Assembly (NCBI RefSeq): GCF_010728725.1 | Contig: NZ_AP022606.1 | Location: 3,038,001 to 3,102,000, forward strand | Origin: Mycobacterium branderi | GTDB taxonomy: Bacteria > Actinomycetota > Actinomycetes > Mycobacteriales > Mycobacteriaceae | Direction of reading: 5' to 3' | Length of the DNA: 64,000 bases | Shown: one piece after another, positions 57,401 through 64,000 of the stretch | Position numbering within the stretch: position 1 is the first letter of the stretch | Layout: each line of letters begins with the position of its first letter | Notes under the pieces: generated by a model | The model's database searches: none | Told to the model about the DNA's origin: nothing | The model's input: only the letters and a program-made list of their open reading frames with translations | Translations under genes and position numbers: made by a program

Positions 57401-58219
57401 TCAGCGCCCACGAAAATCGGGCTCCCGGCGTTCCCGAAACGCGGCCAGGCCTTCTTTGAAATCACCGGTGCGACAGGACAGCTCGAGGTTGAAAAGTTCC
57501 TGCGTCATCGACTGGCTCAGCGTCGCGTGCTGACCGTAGTGGATGGCCTGCTTGGCCAGCCCGATCGCCACCGTGGGCCCGGATGCCAACCGCGCCACCA
57601 ACTCTTCGGCTGTTGCGTCGAGGTCCGCCGGGCTGACGGCGCGGTAAATCAAGCCCCAGTCGGCGGCGTCCTCGGCGCCGACTTGCTCACCGAGCAGCAG
57701 CATCTGCTTGGCTCGGGTCAACCCGACCAACCGCGGCAGCAGCCAGCTGGAGCCCGAATCCAGGCTGAAGCCACGGGCCAAAAACGGCTCCCAGAACAGC
57801 GCATCCGACGCGGCCACCGTGAAGTCGGCGGCCAACGCCAGATTGCAGCCCAGGCCGACGGCCCATCCCCGCACGGCGCATACCACCGGCAGCTGGATGC
57901 TGTGGAGGAGTTCGATAACCCGGTGGGCGGCGTGGGGGATACGACGGACCAGATCGCCGGTGCGTGGTCGTTGGCCGGCTTCGTTGGTGGCGACCCAATC
58001 AGCCCCTGCGCAGAAGTGGTCGCCCGCGCCGCGAATGAGGATGGCGCGCAACGAGTCGTCGGTCGCAGCGTCGGTCAGCGAGTGGACGAACGCGTTGATC
58101 ATCGAATGGCTCAAAGCGTTGCGCCGCGACGGCCGGTCGAGCGTGAGCCGCAAGACCGGCCCGTCCCGACGCACCGTGAGCGAGCCGTCATCGGCCGTGG
58201 GATGGAGCTCTTGACTCAC
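57401..58219 (-). CDS. enoyl-CoA hydratase/isomerase family protein (3 of 3), atypical active site
   Basis: 272 aa from GTG; first gene of the six-gene operon. It has FCAGADWVAT and VRGWAVGLGCNLALAADF, where Asn stands at the first catalytic Glu position. FWEPFLARGFSLDSGSSWLLPRLVG has Asp-Ser in the second region. It is a different subgroup from the other two. It is divergent from the hotdog thioesterase gene, with a CCTA-CAG-TAGG site between them. Confidence 0.87.
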   Translation of the reverse strand: MSQELHPTADDGSLTVRRDGPVLRLTLDRPSRRNALSHSMINAFVHSLTDAATDDSLRAILIRGAGDHFCAGADWVATNEAGQRPRTGDLVRRIPHAAHRVIELLHSIQLPVVCAVRGWAVGLGCNLALAADFTVAASDALFWEPFLARGFSLDSGSSWLLPRLVGLTRAKQMLLLGEQVGAEDAADWGLIYRAVSPADLDATAEELVARLASGPTVAIGLAKQAIHYGQHATLSQSMTQELFNLELSCRTGDFKEGLAAFRERREPDFRGR

Positions 58220-58254
58220 CGTTGAATCCGCCCTTCCCCGCCGCTACGGTTAGC

Positions 58255-58265
58255 CCTACAGTAGG
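58255..58265. promoter_or_regulatory. candidate operator CCTACAGTAGG (site A)
   Basis: An 11-bp palindrome, CCTA-CAG-TAGG, between the divergent crotonase and thioesterase genes. The same CCTA-N3-TAGG pattern is at 61629-61639 next to a TetR gene. It could control both directions. Confidence 0.55.
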
Positions 58266-58341
58266 CAATACGATTGCTGCCCTGTATAACTTAGCAAGGA
58301 AAGCCGCTCGGCGGAACATCCGCGTCGGGAAAGAGGACACA

Positions 58342-59010
58342 ATGGCGCAGGCCAGCGGGCCCGGAAGCGCCCGGTTCGGCGAACAACCGCTGCCCCAGAC
58401 CGTCGCCGCTGCCGGCGCCATCCGGCGCCTGAGCTCGTTGCTGCTGGCGCTGGAACATCCGCATCCCGCGGTGGACGCGATGCTCGTGCAATGCACCGAA
58501 TGGGAACGTGAGTTGGCCGCCGCGGTACCGCCGGACAGCACACCCCGGATCGGTGACGACGACGACGGCAGTCGGCGGGTATATCTCGACCACGCCACCG
58601 ACATCGGCGCGTTCAACCCGTGCTTTCCCGAATATCGGTTCGATCACCTCGACGGCCGGACCGCGTCGGGCCGGGTCACCTTCCCGCTGGTGTACGAAGG
58701 CCCGCCGGGCCTGGTACACGGCGGGTTTCTGGGTGTCTTCTTCGACTGTGTCATCCAGCACCAGAACTGCGTCAGCGGGCTGTCCGGCAAGACACGTTCG
58801 CTCAACGTCACGTTCCGGCGGCCGACACCGATACTCACCGAACTACGCTTCGACATCACCCGCTCCGAGGTCGAGCGGGGCATCACGTCAACGGCGCGGC
58901 TAGCGCTCGACGACGAGGTGCTGTGCACCGGCGAGGTCAACACGCTGGCGATGCCGCCAGAGAGATTGACCGGATACGGGTTCGGCATGCGACGAGCCGA
59001 GAAGTCCTGA
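58342..59010 (+). CDS. hotdog-fold (PaaI-like) thioesterase
   Basis: 222 aa from the ATG at 58342 with AAAGAGGA upstream; a longer frame to 58222 would run through the operator and is rejected. The hotdog core is at about 100-200: PPGLVHGGFLGVFFDCVIQHQNC is the PaaI/acyl-CoA-thioesterase helix and loop. It should hydrolyse a CoA thioester, perhaps a dead-end one. First gene of a three-gene operon with GntR and a crotonase. Confidence 0.85.
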   Translation: MAQASGPGSARFGEQPLPQTVAAAGAIRRLSSLLLALEHPHPAVDAMLVQCTEWERELAAAVPPDSTPRIGDDDDGSRRVYLDHATDIGAFNPCFPEYRFDHLDGRTASGRVTFPLVYEGPPGLVHGGFLGVFFDCVIQHQNCVSGLSGKTRSLNVTFRRPTPILTELRFDITRSEVERGITSTARLALDDEVLCTGEVNTLAMPPERLTGYGFGMRRAEKS

Positions 59011-59011
59011 C

Positions 59012-59797
59012 ATGGCGCACATTCGCCAACCACGTGTCGCCGAAATCGTGGCGTCGCGATTGCGCGACGACATCCTGTCCGGACGGCTCAAGGAAGGCGA
59101 CGTGCTGCCGTCCCAGGAGAGCATGTTCGGCGAATTCGGGGTGAGCCCCCCGGCGCTCCGCGAGGCGATCCACATTTTGGAGGCGGACGGGCTGATCTCG
59201 GTGCGCCGCGGCAACGTCGGCGGCGCGGTGGTGCATCAGCCGACGGCCGAACGCACGGCACAGATGATCAGCATGGTTTTGCAGGCGCGGGCCGCGACAC
59301 CCGCCGACGTCAGCGAAGCGCTGCTGCATCTGGAACCGATCTGCGCCGGCATGTGCGCTGCCCGCGAAGACCGGATGACCGAAGTGGTGCCCTATCTGCA
59401 GGCTGAAATCGACACGCAGGAAGAACAATTCGACGATATCGAGCGCTACGTGCCCAATGCCCGGCGGTTCCATGAGGCGCTGGTCTCCCGATGCGGCAAC
59501 GAACCGATGATCCTGCTGATCGGCTCGCTGGAACTGATCTGGTCCGCGCACGAGTCGTCGGTGTGGAGCGACGACGGCATCCACGCGCCGATGGCAGGCA
59601 AAACCAGGCGCGCCGCATTACGTGACCATCAGCGTCTGCTCGACGCCATCCGCGACGGCAGTGCGGCGCGAGCGGTCCGGCTGGCACAAGACCACCTGGC
59701 CGCCGCGCGTCGCAACACTCTTGCCTTCGGCACCGACAAAACCATTGAGGCCAATCGGATGTCGAATGGCGGGCGCAGAAAGGAGTCGCTCAGATGA
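59012..59797 (+). CDS. GntR-family transcriptional regulator (FadR/FCD type)
   Basis: 261 aa. Winged helix-turn-helix at about 8-75 (LPSQESMFGEFGVSPPALREAIHILEADGLI); FCD ligand domain after about 90. It starts 1 bp after the thioesterase stop and overlaps the next crotonase (ATGA). It is the second GntR in the region and probably answers to an acyl-CoA of this branch. Confidence 0.88.
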   Translation: MAHIRQPRVAEIVASRLRDDILSGRLKEGDVLPSQESMFGEFGVSPPALREAIHILEADGLISVRRGNVGGAVVHQPTAERTAQMISMVLQARAATPADVSEALLHLEPICAGMCAAREDRMTEVVPYLQAEIDTQEEQFDDIERYVPNARRFHEALVSRCGNEPMILLIGSLELIWSAHESSVWSDDGIHAPMAGKTRRAALRDHQRLLDAIRDGSAARAVRLAQDHLAAARRNTLAFGTDKTIEANRMSNGGRRKESLR

Positions 59798-60672
59798 CAG
59801 CCGCAGACGACCGCGTCCTCTTCGAGGTCGATCCCGCAAAGCGAATCGCCACGATCACGTTGAACAATCCCCAGCAACGCAACTCCTATGACGCCACAAT
59901 GCGCGACGCCATTGCGCGCTACCTGGATCGGGTTGCCGACGACGACGACCTCACCGTGGTGCTCTTGCGCGGAGCCGACGGCGTTTTCAGCACCGGTGCC
60001 GACATGAACAACGCATACGGCTGGTACGGCGAGCGCGGCAAGCCGGATGCCAAAAGCCGTCCCAGTCAGCGCCGCCGGCTGGCGGTGGATCGCAAATCGT
60101 TTGGCTTTTACCACAACCTGATGGGTTTTCCGAAGGTCACCGTCGGGGAGATCAGCGGCTACGCACTCGGCGGGGGCTTCGAGATAGCGCTGATGACCGA
60201 CATTTCGGTGATCGCGCGCGACACGAAAATCGGTATGCCCGCCACCCGCTTTCTGGGTCCGGCGCTGGGCAGCCTGCATATGTTCTTCCACCGGCTGGGG
60301 CCGGTGCTGGCACGGCGGTTACTTTTGACCGGCGACATCATCGAGGCCGGCACCGTCGAACATCTCGGAATCTTCACCGACACGTGCGATCGCGGCATGG
60401 TCACCAAGCGGGCACGGTATTGGGCGGAGAAGGCCGCGAAAATGCCCGCCGATGGCGTGGTTATCGCCAAGGAGGCGTTCCGGCTCGTCGAGCAGAGTCA
60501 GGCGTACCAGGGGGAGGAGGTGGCCAGCTACCTGTTCCACGCATTCGGAACGAACTTGCAATTCGCGCCTGGGGAATTCAACTTCGTCAAGACCCGCGCG
60601 CAGCACGGAACCAAAGAAGCATTCCGGTTACGCGACGAACACTTCGACGTCCCGGAGCCCGACGCGCCGTAG
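59794..60672 (+). CDS. enoyl-CoA hydratase/isomerase family protein
   Basis: 292 aa, longer than usual because of an insert at about 80-100 (GWYGERGKPDAKSRPSQRRR). It has FSTGADMNNA and EISGYALGGGFEIALMTD, so the first catalytic Glu is present (GGGFE). The second region reads IGMPATRFLGPALG, with Ala where hydratases have Glu. One-Glu crotonases include isomerases and carbon-carbon bond hydrolases. Last gene of the thioesterase/GntR unit. Confidence 0.88.
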   Translation: MTAADDRVLFEVDPAKRIATITLNNPQQRNSYDATMRDAIARYLDRVADDDDLTVVLLRGADGVFSTGADMNNAYGWYGERGKPDAKSRPSQRRRLAVDRKSFGFYHNLMGFPKVTVGEISGYALGGGFEIALMTDISVIARDTKIGMPATRFLGPALGSLHMFFHRLGPVLARRLLLTGDIIEAGTVEHLGIFTDTCDRGMVTKRARYWAEKAAKMPADGVVIAKEAFRLVEQSQAYQGEEVASYLFHAFGTNLQFAPGEFNFVKTRAQHGTKEAFRLRDEHFDVPEPDAP

Positions 60673-60748
60673 ACGCCGAGCGCCGAACGTGTAATCAGGG
60701 CGAGAAAATGGCCGAAATTTCACCCTCAGTGCACGTTGGGTGCGTGCG

Positions 60749-61510
60749 TCAGCGTGCCGACTTAGTTCGTCTCGGCTTAGCTGGTTTGCGTTGCCGGGCA
60801 GCTGGTTTCGATCTCTGTTCGATCAACCGGCTGGCGTGGTCGAGGATGCACTCCAGCCCGTATTCGAAGTTGTTGTCGTCGGGAGCGCCGATGTGGTAGC
60901 CCTTTGCCGTCATCTTGGCAAGCAGCGGCGTGGTTTCGGCGTCGATGACCATGGCGTCCTCGATGGTGCGCCCGCCATTCTCGGTCGCCTGGTTCTTCTG
61001 GTGCAGCCGATGCAGGACCACCGATCCGCGAACATGCACCGACACCGCGGAGTAGGTGTCGAACGCCTCCTCCGGCGACAAGCCCGCTTCGACCAGACCC
61101 GCGATCGCCTTCTCGATTTCCTGAACTCCCAGTCTCGCTGCTTTGGGACTCAGCGCGGACCGAATCAAAATCAGGTCGCACAGGATCGGGTTGCCCAGGA
61201 ATGTCTTCCGCATCGAGCGGGCGTGATTGCGCAACGTTTCGCGCCAGTCGCTGGCTTCGACGTACGGTGTGGCGAACACGTACTTGCTCAGCGCGCGGTC
61301 GGTCATCGCGTTGAGCAGGTCGTCCTTTTTCCGGAAGTACCAGTAGATGCTGGTGACTCCCACGCCGAGGTGCTTGCCGAGCAGCGGCATGCTCAGGTTG
61401 TCGATCGACACCTGCTCGGCGAGCTCGAACGCACCGCTGATGATGTCGTCGGGATTGATGGATCCGCGTTCGCGTCGCTGACGCTTTTCGGCGGTCGCTT
61501 GCTTGGCCAC
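60749..61510 (-). CDS. TetR-family transcriptional regulator
   Basis: 253 aa from the GTG at 61510, which has GGAGG 8 nt upstream; ATGs at 61525 and 61534 are alternatives. The helix-turn-helix is at about 20-65 (LGKHLGVGVTSIYWYFRKKDDLLNAM). The ligand domain shows no family-specific motif, and the C terminus is Lys/Arg-rich. It is divergent from the SDR/aldolase operon and probably binds the CCTA-N3-TAGG site between them. Confidence 0.88.
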   Translation of the reverse strand: MAKQATAEKRQRRERGSINPDDIISGAFELAEQVSIDNLSMPLLGKHLGVGVTSIYWYFRKKDDLLNAMTDRALSKYVFATPYVEASDWRETLRNHARSMRKTFLGNPILCDLILIRSALSPKAARLGVQEIEKAIAGLVEAGLSPEEAFDTYSAVSVHVRGSVVLHRLHQKNQATENGGRTIEDAMVIDAETTPLLAKMTAKGYHIGAPDDNNFEYGLECILDHASRLIEQRSKPAARQRKPAKPRRTKSAR

Positions 61511-61618
61511 GAGGGGCACCTCCATCGACTTCAATGCTGTGCGGGCCGGTGAATCGAATCTACCGGCAGTTTGCTCACCGAACTGCGCCGTTGCAGCCGT
61601 GTCGCCGCTACCATCAAC

Positions 61619-61639
61619 TACTGTAATACCTATCGTAGG
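61619..61639. promoter_or_regulatory. candidate operator (site B): TACTGTA plus CCTATCGTAGG
   Basis: CCTATCGTAGG (61629-61639) has the same CCTA-N3-TAGG form as site A. TACTGTA just before it is the reverse complement of the TACAGTA core in site A. It lies between the TetR and SDR starts, 16 bp before the SDR ATG. Confidence 0.6.
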
Positions 61640-61654
61640 GGTTTTGATAAGCAG

Positions 61655-62452
61655 ATGGATCTAGGACTGGCGAACGCCGCCGCGGCTGTCGTCGGTGGCG
61701 GACGCGGCATGGGTCTGGCCACGGCGCGGTGTCTGGCTGACGACGGTGCTCGGGTAGCGATTATCGCGCGCTCGCGAACCGACCTCGACCGGGCGGCAGC
61801 GGACTTGGCCAGTCGGGGCAGCCCCGACGCGTTCGGGCTAGTGGCCGACATCACCGACGCCGGCGAGGTGGACAAGGCGTTCGCCGAGTTGGGCGACCGG
61901 TGGGACGGCGAACTCAACATCCTGATCAACGCGGTCGGTCCGACGGTGCGGGGCGACTTCGAATCGCTCACCGACGACCAATGGCGCCAAGCCGTCGACG
62001 AGGGCGCGATGGGAATGGTGCACTGCGTCCGCTCGGCGCTTCCCCTGCTGCGCAAGGCGGCCTGGGCGCGCATTGTCAACTTCTCCGCGCATTCCACGCA
62101 GCGGCAAAGCGTCGTGCTGCCCGCCTACACGGCCGCCAAGGCGATGCTGACGAGCATTTCCAAGAACCTGTCGTTGCTGCTCGCCAAGGACGAAATTTTG
62201 GTCAACGTGGTCTCGCCGGGCAGCATCGCATCCGAGTCACTGGTCGGCTGGGCCAAGTCGGTCGGTGTCGACGGCGACAACCCGTATCGGTTGATGGACG
62301 CCATCGCCAAGCACTTCGGGCATCCGGCGCACCTGCCCCGCGCCGGGCTGCCCGACGAAATCGGTCCCGTCGTCGCGTTTTTGGCGTCGCGACGCAACTC
62401 CTACATGACCGGGGCGAACATCAACGTCGACGGCGGCTCGGACTTCACGTAA
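61655..62452 (+). CDS. short-chain dehydrogenase/reductase
   Basis: 265 aa from the ATG at 61655; a longer frame would cross the operator. The cofactor motif is GGGRGMG (VVGGGRGMGLA), INAVGP replaces NNAG, Ser is in NFSAHS, YTAAKA holds the catalytic Tyr/Lys, and it ends INVDGGSDFT. The NNAG change is seen in some catabolic SDRs. It is co-transcribed with the aldolase-family gene (9-bp gap). Confidence 0.88.
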   Translation: MDLGLANAAAAVVGGGRGMGLATARCLADDGARVAIIARSRTDLDRAAADLASRGSPDAFGLVADITDAGEVDKAFAELGDRWDGELNILINAVGPTVRGDFESLTDDQWRQAVDEGAMGMVHCVRSALPLLRKAAWARIVNFSAHSTQRQSVVLPAYTAAKAMLTSISKNLSLLLAKDEILVNVVSPGSIASESLVGWAKSVGVDGDNPYRLMDAIAKHFGHPAHLPRAGLPDEIGPVVAFLASRRNSYMTGANINVDGGSDFT

Positions 62453-62461
62453 GGAGGCGAC

Positions 62462-63469
62462 ATGGCGACGGCAGCTGAGGCACGCGTGTGGGCGCGTAGC
62501 GCGTTGCGGGGAATCGGCGACTCGTTGTACACGCCGTTTTGTGGGGCCGACGGCGACGACATCGACTGGGACGCGTATCGGACGCTGGTGCGTTACTGCG
62601 TCGGCGACCTCGGTCATCCAATGTTGTGGTGCACCAGCGGTATCGCCGAGTTCTGGTCGCTGACGCTCGACGAGCGTAAGCAGTTGCTGGAGGTGGCGAT
62701 CGAGGAGGGCCGCGCCGCCAACCCCGACGTCGTCATACAGGCGTGCACGGCGGCCATGTCGGCCAAGGACTGCCTGGATTTGACGCTGCATGCCCAACAG
62801 GCCGGCGCCGACATCGCCTACATCCAGACGCCGATGATGGAAACGCACGGCGGCGAGGGTGTGCTGCGCTTCTTCAAATACATTGGCAGCCATACGGATA
62901 TCGCGCTAGGAATGTTCAATTCGCCGTCGTCGGGCTACGTGCTGACCCCGGCCGAAAGCGCGCGCATCTATGACGAGGTTCCCGCTGTCTGCGCCACCAA
63001 GGAGGGCGCATTCCGGCCGGCCGCCAGTCGTCTGCTGCACGAACTGGCGCCTGGCCTCGTGCTCTGGGAATGCGACAAAACGGTCTACCGGGCCGGGTGG
63101 CTGCGCGACGGCATCGTCTGCCCGGCGCAGCTGGGCACCGCCGGTTACCTGTTTGAAACCCCGCAGCGACGGCTGCTCTCCGGGTACTGGGACCTGATCG
63201 TCAACGACAAACTCGTCGAGGCGATGGACTACGGACGGGAATCGGGTCTGGACCAGTTCGACATGGACCTCGGATCGTGGTTCATCTGCTATCCGGGGCG
63301 GCCCGACTATTTCACCCACTGGGGTGGTGCGTTCAAGTACGCCGCGTCGCTGATGGGCCTGCCGATCGGGGACTACCCGCATTCCCGGCCGCCGCAAGCC
63401 AAGCTGCCGCCGGAAGCCAAGGTTCAGATCGAAAACGCCTACCGGCGGCTGGGACTGGTCGGGGCGTAA
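62462..63469 (+). CDS. DHDPS/N-acetylneuraminate-lyase family aldolase
   Basis: 335 aa, a (beta/alpha)8 class I aldolase. The Schiff-base Lys is Lys180 in CATKEGAF. The tyrosine that shuttles protons in DHDPS (YNxP) is Phe152 here (MFNSPSSG), so this is not a normal lysine-pathway enzyme. Hydratase-aldolases of aromatic breakdown are in this family and cut side chains to give pyruvate. It may split a ring- or side-chain-derived intermediate. GGAGG precedes the ATG. Confidence 0.82.
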   Translation: MATAAEARVWARSALRGIGDSLYTPFCGADGDDIDWDAYRTLVRYCVGDLGHPMLWCTSGIAEFWSLTLDERKQLLEVAIEEGRAANPDVVIQACTAAMSAKDCLDLTLHAQQAGADIAYIQTPMMETHGGEGVLRFFKYIGSHTDIALGMFNSPSSGYVLTPAESARIYDEVPAVCATKEGAFRPAASRLLHELAPGLVLWECDKTVYRAGWLRDGIVCPAQLGTAGYLFETPQRRLLSGYWDLIVNDKLVEAMDYGRESGLDQFDMDLGSWFICYPGRPDYFTHWGGAFKYAASLMGLPIGDYPHSRPPQAKLPPEAKVQIENAYRRLGLVGA

Positions 63470-63475
63470 GCCGAC

Positions 63476-63796
63476 TCAATCCTGGTCGGCGATCAGCCGT
63501 TCGAGAAGTTCGACGATGTGCTGCTGGCCGGCGGCCGCCGTGTCGAGCTTGCCGTGGATTACATCGACATGCCCCCGCAGGTCGGTGATGTCTTCGCGTA
63601 CGGCGTTGAAGCTGGCGGTGGTGGCGCGCCGGAAGTCACGCAGCTCGTCGCGAAATTCGGTGACATCGCGGTCGGCCGCGCCGGCGAGGACACGCGCCGC
63701 AGCGGCGTCCTGTTCGCTTGCCCGAACCCGCTCGCTGAGTTGGTGCACCTGCGACTCCAACTTGGTCACGCGAGCTTCCAGGTTGTCGGGCGGCAT
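63476..63796 (-). CDS. small coiled-coil protein of unknown function
   Basis: 106 aa from the ATG at 63796 (MPPDNLEARVTKLESQVHQL); longer starts to 63853 look unlikely. It is helical throughout with heptad-like Leu/Val spacing in ARVTKLESQVHQLSERVRASE and again in DLRGHVDVIHGKLDTAAAGQQHIVELLERL. No membrane segment or catalytic motif. Probably an oligomer-forming cytosolic protein. It is convergent with the aldolase gene. Confidence 0.7.
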   Translation of the reverse strand: MPPDNLEARVTKLESQVHQLSERVRASEQDAAAARVLAGAADRDVTEFRDELRDFRRATTASFNAVREDITDLRGHVDVIHGKLDTAAAGQQHIVELLERLIADQD

Positions 63797-63927
63797 GCTC
63801 GTGAGCTTACCGAGTTTGCGTCGCGCTGCCATGCACTCGGCCACCGCAATCAAATCCGACTGCTGACCAGCAACTGACGGCGCATCCGGCGCCCGCCGTC
63901 ACTTGCGAGGCCCCGCTATCGAAAGGT

Positions 63928-63936
63928 ATACAGTAT
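63928..63936. promoter_or_regulatory. ATACAGTAT palindrome in the promoter of the next gene
   Basis: A perfect 9-bp palindrome containing the TACAGTA core found at sites A and B. It lies 40 bp upstream of a likely GTG start, with AGGTATACAGTATGAGT as possible promoter. The same TetR may act here. Confidence 0.4.
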
Positions 63937-63975
63937 GAGTAATTATTTTCGTCGGACAGCCGCCAGGAGCGTCAT

Positions 63976-64000
63976 GTGAGCACACCTGATCATGACGCGG
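63976..64000 (+). CDS. start of a gene cut by the window end
   Basis: GTG AGC ACA CCT GAT CAT GAC GCG reads VSTPDHDA, with CAGGAG 7 nt upstream. Too short to identify. An ATG two bases earlier is followed at once by a stop, so the GTG is the start. Confidence 0.6.

Noticed and set aside
58222..58341. 40-residue N-terminal extension of the hotdog thioesterase
   Set aside because: It would contain the CCTACAGTAGG operator and has no ribosome-binding site; the ATG at 58342 has both a site and a family-like N terminus.

Overview
The window is chromosomal DNA from a Mycobacterium, most likely an environmental (non-tuberculous) species. The evidence is the high GC content, the frequent GTG starts, and a left half whose gene order follows the M. 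tuberculosis segment Rv1316c to Rv1343c almost gene for gene. I name those M. tuberculosis counterparts from memory, not from a search.

Positions 1-480 hold the end of an rRNA operon: the 23S 3' end, the 5S gene and a strong terminator. Positions 485-26,393 are conserved core. They cover alkylation repair (ada-alkA/ogt), a membrane adenylate cyclase, the mismatch endonuclease NucS, methylmalonyl-CoA epimerase, the FadA4 thiolase, glycogen/alpha-glucan metabolism (glgB, glgE, glgP), dinG, pncB and clpS. The CysO-dependent cysteine pathway (mec-cysO-cysM) follows, then a rhomboid protease, murI, a cAMP phosphodiesterase-like protein, RNase PH, an XTP/dITP pyrophosphatase and two small membrane proteins. 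Compared with M. tuberculosis there is one cyclase gene instead of three, and no PE gene between the Rv1324 homologue and glgB.

The match to M. tuberculosis stops after lprD. There the window has a free-standing LAGLIDADG endonuclease-like gene and a tRNA-Leu(UAG) gene, and then an accessory region of about 36 kb. This begins with an Ala/Glu/Arg repeat protein and an LpqH-like lipoprotein. Next is a unit (29.8-39.2 kb) with an SDR, a double TetR, a NorD/NorQ-like VWA/AAA pair, a leaderless periplasmic-binding-fold protein, an AveC-like membrane protein, another SDR and a P450. Four similar imperfect palindromes lie in its promoters. A frameshifted IS110-family element separates it from an aldehyde dehydrogenase.

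From 40.8 to 63.5 kb almost every gene is for CoA-ester catabolism: an ALDH, a kinase-like protein, a mycofactocin-type SDR, two acyl-CoA dehydrogenases, SDRs, a thiolase, a class III CoA-transferase, three AMP-forming ligases, four crotonases, a hotdog thioesterase and a DHDPS-family aldolase. Two GntR regulators and one TetR control it, and a VapBC pair sits in the middle. Taken together the region looks like uptake or sensing, oxidation (P450, SDR, ALDH), CoA activation and beta-oxidation-like breakdown of a hydrophobic alcohol, terpenoid or ring compound. The substrate cannot be read from sequence. The three crotonases encoded together all lack the usual catalytic glutamates.
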